A stretch of DNA of 18,394 nucleotides from CAMEON01 sp045643785 (GTDB taxonomy: Bacteria; Bacillota; Clostridia; Oscillospirales; CAG-272), in assembly GCA_045643785.1 (NCBI GenBank), contig JAZRFR010000277.1:1-18394 (forward strand), given 5' to 3'. A program made the translations under genes and the position numbers. Below, in pieces: positions 7,593-14,408 of the stretch (position 1 is the stretch's first letter; each line of letters opens with the position of its first letter). The notes under the pieces were generated by a model. It was not told where the DNA came from. It did no database searches and was given only the letters and a program-made list of their open reading frames with translations.

Positions 7593-8726
7593 ATGAAGAA
7601 GCTGCTTTTGATCGCAATTCTCATGCTCGCCCTGGTGATCACCGCGGTTGCTTGTACCACTGAGCCCGCCAACACGGATACCACCGCAGGCGAGACCACT
7701 GCATCTGAGCCCCAGGTTACCGAGCCCCAGGTTACCGAGCCTCAGGAGACTGAGCCCCCTGAGACCGAGGGCGAAACCACGGGAGAGCCCGAGGTAGTCT
7801 CGGTGATTGAGGGAAATGTGCGGGTCGTGCTGTATTCCCCCTCCCTTTTGCGGCTCGAGGAGGCCAAGGACGGTGACTTTGAGGATCGCCCCACCTTCTC
7901 GGTCACAGGACGGGACAGCTTTGCAGGGATACCTCCCGAGCAGGTAAAGCAGACCGAACAGAACGGCCTCTTGCTCATCTCTACCCCGTACTATACCGTA
8001 TCCATCAAAAAGGGTGCCACCTCCTATCAGGATGTGAAGCTTTTGGACAGCGCCGGTGAAAACATTTGGACTCCCGGTTCGGCTAACCATACGGCAGAAT
8101 GTTACCTCCCTGAGCCCTACGCCACCCCCGCCGTTTGGTCATTCAACGACTCCCCGCGCCTCATCAAGACCGAGGCTGCATACACCCCCGTAGATGAAAA
8201 GAATAACGGATGGAGCTATATCGCAAGCGTCCACGATCACTACATATTCGTCCCGATGGGTGATGCAGCACAGCTTCGTTACGACTTCAACAAGCTGACA
8301 GGTGCCTGCGAGATGGTGCCCGTCAAGACATTGGGACTGTGGTACTCCCGCTTCACTGCCCTGTCGGATCAGAACATCTATAATCTCATCAAAAACTACC
8401 ATCGTCGTGACTTTCCGCTGGATGTATTTGTGGTGGATACGGATTGGCGCTTGGGAAGCTCCACAGGCTATGATGTCAATACCACCTACTTCCCGGACAT
8501 TGAGGAATTCTATGCCAAGGCCGCCGAACTGGGGGTACTGACCCTCATGAACGACCACGTCCGTGACTACGGCGGCTCCATGCTGGAGGCCGATCAGCTG
8601 AACTGGTTCACCGAAAATCTCCAGAAAAAGCTCAATCAGGGCATGAGCGCCTGGTGGTACGACCGAAACTGGAGCTACCATCTGAATTCCCCCTTCCACG
8701 GCTTCCACGGTGACCTTTTGGGTTAG
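7593..8726 (+). CDS. GH31 alpha-glycosidase lipoprotein, N-terminal part up to an in-frame TAG
   Basis: The ATG at 7593 is chosen because it begins a lipoprotein signal (MKKLLLIAILMLALVITAVAC, Cys21) and follows AAAGGAAA; upstream TTG codons would bury the signal. After Cys21 comes a Thr/Glu/Pro-rich spacer (to about 66) with TEPQV repeats, then a GH31 N-terminal beta-sandwich and the start of the (beta/alpha)8 barrel, including LGLWYSRFT and PLDVFVVDTDWRLG. WWYDRNW supplies the catalytic nucleophile Asp357. TAG at 8724-8726 (codon 378) then interrupts the frame, which continues unbroken as the next entry. GH31 members hydrolyse alpha-glucosides or alpha-xylosides. On its own this piece lacks the acid/base and cannot be active. 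It is either a recent nonsense mutation, a sequence error, or a recoded or read-through amber codon. Confidence 0.85.
   Translation: MKKLLLIAILMLALVITAVACTTEPANTDTTAGETTASEPQVTEPQVTEPQETEPPETEGETTGEPEVVSVIEGNVRVVLYSPSLLRLEEAKDGDFEDRPTFSVTGRDSFAGIPPEQVKQTEQNGLLLISTPYYTVSIKKGATSYQDVKLLDSAGENIWTPGSANHTAECYLPEPYATPAVWSFNDSPRLIKTEAAYTPVDEKNNGWSYIASVHDHYIFVPMGDAAQLRYDFNKLTGACEMVPVKTLGLWYSRFTALSDQNIYNLIKNYHRRDFPLDVFVVDTDWRLGSSTGYDVNTTYFPDIEEFYAKAAELGVLTLMNDHVRDYGGSMLEADQLNWFTENLQKKLNQGMSAWWYDRNWSYHLNSPFHGFHGDLLG
7707..7736 (+). repeat. 15-bp tandem duplication in the lipoprotein linker
   Basis: GAGCCCCAGGTTACC occurs twice in tandem, followed by a diverged third unit, encoding EPQVT repeats in the Thr/Glu/Pro spacer after the lipid-anchored cysteine. 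The linker length is likely variable by slippage. Confidence 0.7.
8724..8726 (+). other. In-frame TAG within the GH31 gene
   Basis: GGT TAG GAT ATG: a single TAG with the same frame open for 377 codons before and 543 after, and protein similarity to GH31 running straight across. None of the ten genes in this window whose stop codon I can read ends in TAG (six TAA, four TGA). Confidence 0.85.
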
Positions 8727-8729
8727 GAT

Positions 8730-10358
8730 ATGTACTACACCCTGACCGATGCAGTCAACGGAAACAATCGCACATGGATGCTTTCCAACGTCTATTGGAT
8801 CACCAACGCCACGATCTCATCCCCTCCCCATGTCTCCTCCCACCGCTATAGCCTACAATGGACAGGTGACATCCAGAGCAACAGCCAAGCGCTTTATAGG
8901 GAATTGGAAAACGCGGTCTATGCGGGCGCGGCGGCCGCCATGCCCTACGTCATCAGCGACATCGGCGGCCATTTTGGAGATCCCGATCCCGATCTCTACG
9001 TCCGCTGGGTGCAGTACGGCGCTTTGTCCTCCATCATGCGCTTCCATGCCTGCGGCCCTGACCGTTCTCCTTGGATCAAGGGAAAGACCGCCCAGGATAT
9101 TGCCCGCGTCTACATCCGTATGCGCTACCGCCTCATGCCCCTGTATTATAGCCTGGCACGGGATAATTACGATACCGGTATGCCCATTATGAAGCGGCTG
9201 GACTTCGTCTATCCGCAATATGAGGAGGCTCGCCGCAACGACCAGTATCTGCTGGGCGACAACATTCTGGTTGCCCCCATCACCGTCAATCCCGACTACC
9301 AGCCACTCCCCGCCGAATGGCTCACCGCCTTGGATGGATCCCAAGGCTTTACCGCCGAATACTACCGCAATACCAACCTCTCGGGCAAACCCTATCTCAC
9401 CCGCGTGGATCCCACCATTGATTTTGACTGGGGCGGCGGATCCCCTGCCAATGGCATCCCCAGCGACAACTACAGCGTTCGCTGGACGGCAACCTTTACC
9501 AACAAGGCAGAGCTCCCTGTCCGTCTCGCTACCCTGTCCGACGACGGCATCCGCGTCAGCGTGGACGGTAAGTGGATCATCAACAACTGGGCGGACTCGG
9601 ATTCGGTGTTGACCGAGAACACCGCGTTTCAGATCGAACCCGGTCAGACCTGTGAGATCGTAGTGGAGTACTACGAGAGTGCCTGGCAGGCAAAGGCACA
9701 CTTGTACTACGCCCCCGTCCTGTCGTCTGACGGCAAGGAGTTCCGCGAGGTCTTCATTCCCGACGGAACCTGGATGGATGTTTGGTCGGGTGAGACCTTC
9801 ACGGGGCCGCAAACCGTCACCGTGGGCCATACCGTTTACACCTCCCCCGTTTTCGTGAGAACCGGCAGCTTTACGGTACTGGCCGACGATGCTGACACCC
9901 TGTCCACCTCGGATTGGGGCAAGCTGGCTCTGGATGTATATCCCGATGCAAAAGAGGCTGACTTCACCTACGAGCTTTATGAGGACGACGGCACCACCGA
10001 GGATTACATGAACGGTAACTTCCGCCGTACCCCCATCCGTATGGTACAGGACGGACAAAAGCTTGCGTTCCGTATTTCCCCCGCCAAGGGCGACTACGCC
10101 ACCGACTTCACCACCCGTACCTACACGCTCCGCATCCATGAAGCCGAGGGCTTTACGGTGGACACCGTAGAGGTAAACGGCGAGGCCGTGGAGTTTACCC
10201 GTCTCCAACAGGCCGAAGCCTACACCGCAGACGGTCTGCCCTTCGCCTTTGACACCGCCGCCTGCGACAGCGACGTGGTACTGATCACCTTCACCGCCCC
10301 CATCGGCGAGACCACCGTGGTGACGGTCAATCACGCCGACACAAGCATCATTTCGTAA
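8730..10358 (+). CDS. GH31 alpha-glycosidase, C-terminal part with inserted PA14 domain
   Basis: Same frame as 7593-8726, one codon (GAT) after the TAG. The ATG at 8730 has no convincing ribosome binding site, so independent translation is doubtful. The acid/base aspartate is Asp47 of this piece (SLQWTGDIQS), followed by the GH31 hallmark PYVISDIGGHFGDPDPDLYVRW and MRFHACGPDRSPW. After the barrel come LGDNILVAPI, then a PA14-like carbohydrate-binding insert (about codons 584-708 of the joined gene: FTAEYYRNTNLSG, TLSDDGIRVSVDGKWIINNW, EYYESAWQAKAHLYY), then the usual C-terminal beta-sandwiches. PA14 insertion is known in some secreted GH31 alpha-xylosidases, so xyloglucan-type glycans are a possible target. 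The joined gene would be about 920 residues, a normal GH31 length. Confidence 0.85.
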   Translation: MYYTLTDAVNGNNRTWMLSNVYWITNATISSPPHVSSHRYSLQWTGDIQSNSQALYRELENAVYAGAAAAMPYVISDIGGHFGDPDPDLYVRWVQYGALSSIMRFHACGPDRSPWIKGKTAQDIARVYIRMRYRLMPLYYSLARDNYDTGMPIMKRLDFVYPQYEEARRNDQYLLGDNILVAPITVNPDYQPLPAEWLTALDGSQGFTAEYYRNTNLSGKPYLTRVDPTIDFDWGGGSPANGIPSDNYSVRWTATFTNKAELPVRLATLSDDGIRVSVDGKWIINNWADSDSVLTENTAFQIEPGQTCEIVVEYYESAWQAKAHLYYAPVLSSDGKEFREVFIPDGTWMDVWSGETFTGPQTVTVGHTVYTSPVFVRTGSFTVLADDADTLSTSDWGKLALDVYPDAKEADFTYELYEDDGTTEDYMNGNFRRTPIRMVQDGQKLAFRISPAKGDYATDFTTRTYTLRIHEAEGFTVDTVEVNGEAVEFTRLQQAEAYTADGLPFAFDTAACDSDVVLITFTAPIGETTVVTVNHADTSIIS

Positions 10359-10360
10359 TC

Positions 10361-10381
10361 AATTTTTTGAAATAAAAAATT
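10361..10381 (+). terminator. AT-only hairpin after GH31
   Basis: AATTTTTT / AAAAAATT with a 5-base loop, two bases after the stop codon. Weak alone; the GC-topped hairpin in repeat A about 140 bases on is the stronger terminator. Confidence 0.3.
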
Positions 10382-10418
10382 CAAGATAGGAGAACCTACC
10401 ATTCTGGATGCAGCCATT

Positions 10419-10576
10419 TGACCCCCTGCGTGCGCCGAAGAAAGAGGCTATCCAAAGTAACCGAGCGCACGCTATGCAAGCCTTGCGGCTTGCGGAGTTC
10501 AGATTCTCAAAACAAGTTCTACAAAAATAGAAAAGGCACTGCTATGCAGTGCCTTTTCTATTTTTGGTGAGCCATT
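10419..10576. repeat. Direct repeat A (158 bp), about 1.9 kb from its partner B
   Basis: Nearly identical to 12317-12467, from TGACCCCCTGCGTGCGCCG to TTTGGTGAGCCATT. Differences are a few substitutions and an 8-base tandem duplication (CTTGCGG-type) present only here. It contains an inverted pair GTGCGC/GCGCAC and ends in a perfect 20-bp hairpin. Together A and B bracket the leftward beta-propeller gene. No ORF is supported. Confidence 0.85.
10523..10565. terminator. Bidirectional terminator hairpin in repeat A
   Basis: A 20-bp perfect stem with a 3-base loop TAT: A-rich left foot, GC-rich top (GGCACTGC/GCAGTGCC), T5 right foot. It is symmetric, so it can stop both the rightward GH31 transcript and the leftward beta-propeller transcript, which converge here. 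One pair differs from repeat B by a compensatory change (T10528-A10560 here, C12419-G12451 there). Confidence 0.8.
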
Positions 10577-10677
10577 ACCCGAATATGTTGAACACCCTTA
10601 TAGTCCCAAAGGAATCCGTACGTACTTTTGTTCGATTATATGGAGGCAGGAGATAACCCATGAGACATCCAGACAGC

Positions 10678-11847
10678 TCAAATCGTTTTGAGGTCAAGCC
10701 AAATGAATCTAGGGTGATAGCAGTAGGGTGTGTTGTCGCCGTTCCACACGTTCGTATTATAGCTGATCAGTAAACGGCTTCCCTCCGACAGATGGGGATG
10801 TGCCTTGGCGTTATACGTAAATACCGTATCCTCCTTGCCTTCCGCGTCCAGCACTTTCTCACCAGCCTCGGGCACGCGGTAAAAACGGACGGCCTCGCCA
10901 AAAGGCCCGTACGGCGTGTCTGCGATGGCATAGGCAATATCACCGGAAACGCATTGATCCATGAATACGGCTATGTATTTCCCGGCCTTCGGGCCTACGG
11001 GAATGGGCGTCACACTGTATTCGCGGGATATGCCCCGGATCACGGAGGCGGAATCGGCCAGATTCATGCTCCATCCGCTTCCGTCATAGTATCTCAGCTT
11101 GGAAAAATCGGGAAAATCCTCGGCCTTGATGCGGGAAACGTAACCGCTGTAACCGCGACCGCCACCGTAGATGTAGATATATCCGTCAGGGTCGGGCGCT
11201 CCCGCTTCTTTGGTATTTACGTGGACGGCGTATCCGTAGTCAATGGCCAGCTCACCCTTTGGGGTCAGCATACACAACTGAGGTATAGGTTCGATGAGGG
11301 AATAATGCTGATAATCAACGTTGCCCTCCATGATCGGGAACACGGCCATGTCCACCCTGTCATTGACGAGTCCGATGGGGGTATAGCAAAACAGATACAG
11401 CTTATCCCCCAGCACAAGACCGTCTGTGAACCATTTCGGAGCGCCCACAAGATTTTTCTTTTCATTATCATCGAGATCCTGCATGTCAAGGGTGCAGCTG
11501 CCGCCCTTTCCCCAGACAAATCTACGCCTCGCGGCATCGGGCTTATTTCCCTCGAGGATGGCGGAGGTATGGTTCGGCATAGCCTCCCGCACGGCTTTTC
11601 TTCCGTCTTTGCTCGTAGTACCGAACAGCGTATCGCTGAAAATAAAAAAGGTTTGCGTGCTTTCGGCGGCACTCGCAAAAGCATCGTTTCCATTCAGCGC
11701 AAAGGAGTAGATCCCGTCGGCCCCGATCCACGCGGTTTCGGTCACATCGTATCTCTCAAAAAGTCTGCTCCATTCATCCGCCGCCTCCACCTTTACGGCA
11801 GGCTCGATATGGATACTGTTCTTCATTGTTTCGTCCATAGAATTCAT
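10678..11847 (-). CDS. DUF5005/DUF4185-type five-bladed beta-propeller protein, GH43-like fold
   Basis: 389 aa. The start ATG at 11847 is the first in frame (a stop lies about 50 bases upstream); the nearest GAAGGAG is about 28 bases away, so ATG codons at 11838 or 11826 remain possible. No signal peptide. Blade-type motifs recur: WIGADGIYSFALNG near the N-terminus, TFFIFSDTLFG (the DUF5005-like 'FSDT' strand), VGAPKWFTDGLVLGDKLYLFCY, PDGYIYIYGGGRG, and C-terminal SRLLISYNTNVWNG. Such propellers resemble GH43/GH32-type glycan enzymes, but catalytic residues cannot be assigned with confidence. A role in carbohydrate breakdown is inferred from fold and neighbours. It converges with GH31 and is flanked by repeats A and B. 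Confidence 0.75.
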   Translation of the reverse strand: MNSMDETMKNSIHIEPAVKVEAADEWSRLFERYDVTETAWIGADGIYSFALNGNDAFASAAESTQTFFIFSDTLFGTTSKDGRKAVREAMPNHTSAILEGNKPDAARRRFVWGKGGSCTLDMQDLDDNEKKNLVGAPKWFTDGLVLGDKLYLFCYTPIGLVNDRVDMAVFPIMEGNVDYQHYSLIEPIPQLCMLTPKGELAIDYGYAVHVNTKEAGAPDPDGYIYIYGGGRGYSGYVSRIKAEDFPDFSKLRYYDGSGWSMNLADSASVIRGISREYSVTPIPVGPKAGKYIAVFMDQCVSGDIAYAIADTPYGPFGEAVRFYRVPEAGEKVLDAEGKEDTVFTYNAKAHPHLSEGSRLLISYNTNVWNGDNTPYCYHPRFIWLDLKTI

Positions 11848-11950
11848 CGGTGAGCCCCAATCAGGCTTCGTTTTTCTCCTTCACATAATTTTTTGATAGC
11901 CGATTGCAAAATGATTCAAATTTGGATTTATCGGTCTGACGGTCACGCAT

Positions 11951-11979
11951 CTTAGCTTTCCCCGGCAGGAAAGGCTAAG
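11951..11979 (-). promoter_or_regulatory. Hairpin in the beta-propeller gene leader
   Basis: CTTAGCTTTCC / GGAAAGGCTAAG with one bulged base and a 6-base loop, between the promoter at 12006-12034 and the start codon. There is no T-run, so it is a leader structure of unknown role rather than a terminator. Confidence 0.4.
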
Positions 11980-12005
11980 GAACGCGACGGCCCCACCGCT
12001 ATATA

Positions 12006-12034
12006 ATTATACCATAAAAGTAATCTTGGGTCAA
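12006..12034 (-). promoter_or_regulatory. Promoter of the beta-propeller gene
   Basis: Leftward TTGACC (12034-12029), 17-base spacer, TATAAT (12011-12006). The leader is about 150 bases. No copy of the CGACA-type AraC motif is evident next to it. Confidence 0.75.
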
Positions 12035-12085
12035 GATGCCGACGAACTTTTGAAAAAAAACGAAAGAAATTTGAAAAATTATAGT

Positions 12086-12129
12086 AAAAAAATCCGAACC
12101 AATTTCGATTGACGAAATAGTTCGGATTT
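12086..12129 (-). terminator. Leftward intrinsic terminator after a tRNA-end-like sequence
   Basis: On the minus strand AAATCCGAAC / GTTCGGATTT forms a 10-bp outer stem with an inner ATTTCG/CGAAAT stem, ending in T7. It lies just 3' of TCACCA-like sequence at 12138-12164. Confidence 0.7.
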
Positions 12130-12137
12130 ATTACGTT

Positions 12138-12164
12138 TGGTGACCCGGACGGGAGATCGAAATC
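12138..12164 (-). other. tRNA 3'-end look-alike (T-arm/acceptor/CCA)
   Basis: The minus strand reads GATTTCGATCTCCCGTCC then GGGTCACCA: a T-loop-like TTCGATC, an acceptor-like CCGGGTCA and a genomic CCA, immediately followed by a terminator. No matching 5' acceptor, D-arm or anticodon arm is found upstream, so it is not a complete tRNA. Confidence 0.5.
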
Positions 12165-12259
12165 CTCGCTGCGCTCGGGGCAAGTTGCACCAAGAAAGTA
12201 GAAGCGGGAAACTTGCTTGCAACTTGCAGGCTTCTCATACCGAAGCGGATAAACAAAAA

Positions 12260-12292
12260 CAGTCTATGTCGAACTTTGTTCAACATAGACTG
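12260..12292 (-). terminator. Leftward terminator hairpin
   Basis: CAGTCTATGTCGAAC / GTTCAACATAGACTG, 15 bp with one wobble pair and a 3-base loop. On the minus strand it is followed by TTTTTGTTT. It comes right after a second tRNA-end look-alike. Confidence 0.7.
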
Positions 12293-12296
12293 CTTT

Positions 12297-12319
12297 TGGT
12301 GGCCCGTACGGGAATCTGA
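12297..12319 (-). other. Second tRNA 3'-end look-alike
   Basis: The minus strand reads GTCAGATTCCCGTACG then GGCCACCA, ending in CCA and running directly into the 12260-12292 terminator. It matches the tail of a tRNA but lacks the 5' half. Confidence 0.5.
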
Positions 12320-12467
12320 CCCCCTGCGTGCGCCGAAGAAAGAGGCTATTCCAAGTAACCGAGCGCACACTATGCAAGCCTTGCGGGGTTCAGATTCTCA
12401 AAACAAGTTCTACAAAAACAGAAAAGGCACTGCCATGCAGTGCCTTTTCTGTTTTTGGTGAGCCATT
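12317..12467. repeat. Direct repeat B (151 bp), partner of repeat A
   Basis: Near-identical to 10419-10576 in the same orientation, lacking the 8-base tandem duplication found in A. It contains the 20-bp hairpin at 12414-12456. Read leftward it ends in GGAATGGCTCACCA before the hairpin, again tRNA-end-like. Confidence 0.85.
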
Positions 12468-12502
12468 CCAAACCTATATTGAACCGAAAACCACCGTTTG
12501 AT
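12412..12502 (-). ncRNA. Possible small RNA from a consensus promoter to the repeat B hairpin
   Basis: A 12/12 sigma-A promoter lies 38-66 bases upstream of repeat B on the minus strand and no ORF of note starts after it. The first terminator is the 12414-12456 hairpin, so a transcript of about 90 bases ending in that hairpin would result. Sequence alone cannot show that it is made. Confidence 0.3.
12414..12456. terminator. Bidirectional terminator hairpin in repeat B
   Basis: A 20-bp perfect stem with loop CAT, A5 on the left foot and T5 on the right foot. It is the likely terminator for the leftward recombinase operon. Confidence 0.75.
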
Positions 12503-12508
12503 GCCAGT

Positions 12509-12537
12509 ATTATACCATAGAACAGTCCGATTGTCAA
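12509..12537 (-). promoter_or_regulatory. Perfect consensus promoter directly after the recombinase stop codon
   Basis: Leftward TTGACA (12537-12532), 17-base spacer, TATAAT (12514-12509). It starts 4 bases past the recombinase stop and faces repeat B and the tRNA-end look-alikes rather than an obvious gene. Confidence 0.7.
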
Positions 12538-12540
12538 TCA

Positions 12541-14046
12541 TTATCCCGCCAACATTTCAATTTTGATGATATCCGTCTCCAATTCATCCTTATGCAGCGA
12601 AACTCTTGGCAAGTATCCGACTCCAACAAAAAAAGAACAGCCCCGATCATCGTCGGGGCCATTCCTGAGTGGCGTATTGAGGTATATTTCGATTTTATTG
12701 TTGTAGAGCACGATTTTACGGATGAAAAAATCGACCAACATGGCACTCTCCATTTTCAGTGCTTCCACATAATACTCACGGATCATGCTTTCGGGAATTT
12801 TTACAATTGCCTTGCTTTGCTCGATCAGGATCTCCTTTTCCAGCTCGCCTTGCTGCTGCTCCAGTTCATGCAATCGCTTGTTAGTGGTCGCGGACATGAT
12901 GCCTTGCTCCAAAGCGGCTACCAGATTGTCCAGGGCTTTGTCCACCTTGGTTTTCTCGCGGAGCAGTGTAGTCAAACGAGGATTTTGCACACATTGGCGC
13001 TCTTGCTCACGCAGTAGATTAGTGACTAAATCGTCCATGGTCTCTTTCTTGGAGAGTTCCTTCACAATGATGTTGATGACGAATTCCTCAAGAACCTCCT
13101 TACGGATCATTTGCATTTCGCAACCGTTGCGATGCTGCTTGTCACCTCTGCATCGGTAATAGCGAATCACGTCACCATTTCTCGCTGTTCCGGTTTCTGC
13201 ACTGATCGAATGACCGCAATAACCGCAGGTGACTTTATTGCGTAGCAGATAAACAGCTTTTACGCATTTTCGTCCAAAACGGTTCTTATCTACTTTTCGA
13301 CGGACGGTTTCATAGAGCTGTTGCGGAATAATACGAGGGTACATATTGTCAATCACCTCATCACCGATGCGGTATATGCCTGAATATTTCTCATTCTTCA
13401 AAATGCCGTAGACCGTATTCATGGTGAAGGGCTTTCCTTTATGTAATATGCCTCGTGCCGTCAACTCGTTGATGATAGCGCGTACACAAACGCCCATTGA
13501 AAATTGCTCATACATAAACTGAACTGCTTCGGCCCGTTCCGGGTCAATGACGATCTTCTTTCCTTCAGATTTATAACCGTAGGGAAGGATCCCTCCTTGA
13601 AAATTACCTTTCCGTCGTGTCTCGTACATTCCGCGCTTGACCTTCTGTGAAAGCTCGGCGGAGTAGTACTGATTCATACCCTCCAAAAGCGATTCCAAAA
13701 TGATGCCCTCGGGCGTGTCAGGGATGTTCTCCATGGCCGACAGCACCTTCACACCGTTATTTTTCAAGGTGTTCTTGTGTACGGTTGCCTCGTACTTGTT
13801 TCGAGAAAAACGATCCAGCTTGTAGACCAGAACGTAGTTCCATTGCCTCTTCCCGCTGTCCTTCATCATGCGCTGGAAATCGGGTCGCATATCGTTGGTA
13901 CCTGTCATAGCGCGGTCGATGTAGGTATCTACGATCAGGATCCCGTTTCGCTCGGCGTAATCGTTGCATACGCGAAGCTGACCCTCAATGGATTGCGCGG
14001 TCTGGTTGTCGCAGGAATACCGAGCGTAAATGACTGCTGTTTTCAT
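12541..14046 (-). CDS. Large serine recombinase (site-specific integrase/resolvase family)
   Basis: 501 aa. ATG at 14046, with CGGAGGA about 10 bases upstream. The N-terminal resolvase domain begins AVIYARYSCDNQ with catalytic Ser11, continues through DRAMTGTNDMRPDFQRMM and the YKLDRFSRNKYE helix. A 'Recombinase' domain follows (about 160-270: GGILPYGY, TMNTVYGILKNEKYSGIYRIG), then a zinc ribbon (CGYCG and YYRCRGDKQHRNGC), then a coiled coil (about 350-430). This is the complete architecture of serine integrases of mobile elements and phages, of usual length. It catalyses strand exchange through a phosphoserine link between short att sites. The start overlaps the 56-aa gene upstream by 4 bases (ATGA). 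It is the only mobility gene in view; att sites could not be identified. Confidence 0.93.
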   Translation of the reverse strand: MKTAVIYARYSCDNQTAQSIEGQLRVCNDYAERNGILIVDTYIDRAMTGTNDMRPDFQRMMKDSGKRQWNYVLVYKLDRFSRNKYEATVHKNTLKNNGVKVLSAMENIPDTPEGIILESLLEGMNQYYSAELSQKVKRGMYETRRKGNFQGGILPYGYKSEGKKIVIDPERAEAVQFMYEQFSMGVCVRAIINELTARGILHKGKPFTMNTVYGILKNEKYSGIYRIGDEVIDNMYPRIIPQQLYETVRRKVDKNRFGRKCVKAVYLLRNKVTCGYCGHSISAETGTARNGDVIRYYRCRGDKQHRNGCEMQMIRKEVLEEFVINIIVKELSKKETMDDLVTNLLREQERQCVQNPRLTTLLREKTKVDKALDNLVAALEQGIMSATTNKRLHELEQQQGELEKEILIEQSKAIVKIPESMIREYYVEALKMESAMLVDFFIRKIVLYNNKIEIYLNTPLRNGPDDDRGCSFFVGVGYLPRVSLHKDELETDIIKIEMLAG

Positions 14047-14213
14047 GTTGCTTTTTCCTCCGTTTCTTTGGATTTTGCGGTTTGGTTTTGTTGGCGATAG
14101 AGTTCACGGATGCGGATGAACAGGGACGCACACAGATATTCTTTCTGCTCCGCATTCAGGGTTTGGAGATTGGCTTCTCCGCTAACCAAGGTTTCATGCT
14201 CTAATGTGGTCAT
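14043..14213 (-). CDS. Small protein translationally coupled to the recombinase
   Basis: 56 aa, hypothetical. The start is ATG at 14213, chosen because AAAGGAG precedes it by 4-5 bases; the longer open frame upstream runs through the attenuator hairpin and is not coding. The stop overlaps the recombinase start (ATGA), so the two are probably co-translated. The sequence is mostly helical and charged (EANLQTLNAEQKEYLCASLF, then IRIRELYRQQ), ending in a Lys/Glu tail. It could be a recombinase accessory or directionality factor by position only; no family recognised. Confidence 0.7.
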   Translation of the reverse strand: MTTLEHETLVSGEANLQTLNAEQKEYLCASLFIRIRELYRQQNQTAKSKETEEKAT

Positions 14214-14237
14214 TCTTCTCCTTTCTTTTGAGCATAG

Positions 14238-14276
14238 AAAAAAGGCATAGTACGGCTGATGGATTCGTACTACGCC
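14238..14276 (-). promoter_or_regulatory. Terminator-like attenuator in the recombinase operon leader
   Basis: The minus strand has GGCGTAGTACG / CGTACTATGCC (11 bp, one G-U), an 11-base loop, then T6. It lies between the promoter at 14347-14376 and the ribosome binding site of the 56-aa gene, with only about 24 bases to that start codon. A full intrinsic terminator in this position would keep recombinase expression low unless it is bypassed. Confidence 0.65.
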
Positions 14277-14346
14277 CTTGGTGCAACCTCTGTCCCTATG
14301 CGGAAATCGCGGCTTGTCACTGCTATACGATTTTCTATGTGTCCCT

Positions 14347-14376
14347 ATTATAGCAGATCGTAAAATGAAATGTAAG
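14347..14376 (-). promoter_or_regulatory. Promoter of the recombinase operon
   Basis: Leftward CTTACA (14376-14371), 18-base spacer, TATAAT (14352-14347). ATAGGGACA occurs twice in the leader, about 49 bases apart (plus-strand TGTCCCTAT at 14291 and 14340), a possible operator pair. Confidence 0.5.
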
Positions 14377-14408
14377 AAAATTTTCCCCAACACTTTCAGA
14401 AACTTTTA

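Noticed and set aside
8853..10334. 493-codon open frame on the minus strand opposite GH31
   Set aside because: Shadow of GC-rich GH31 codons; no motif, no ribosome binding site, and the plus strand shows clear GH31 and PA14 sequence.
10660..10773. 37-codon plus-strand frame with a good AGGAG site, starting MRHPDSSNRF
   Set aside because: It runs antisense into the 3' end of the beta-propeller gene and has no recognisable product; it might be the start of a gene cut off long ago, but this is not supportable.
10792..11853. 353-codon open frame on the plus strand opposite the beta-propeller gene
   Set aside because: No recognisable domain; the minus strand encodes a propeller with an upstream promoter.
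12138..12319. Complete tRNA genes on the minus strand
   Set aside because: Only T-arm/acceptor/CCA-like tails are present; no complementary 5' acceptor, D-arm or anticodon arm could be found.
12131..12370. 79-codon minus-strand frame across the tRNA-end look-alikes
   Set aside because: It crosses two terminators and repeat B; such frames arise by chance in these repeats and no ribosome binding site precedes it.
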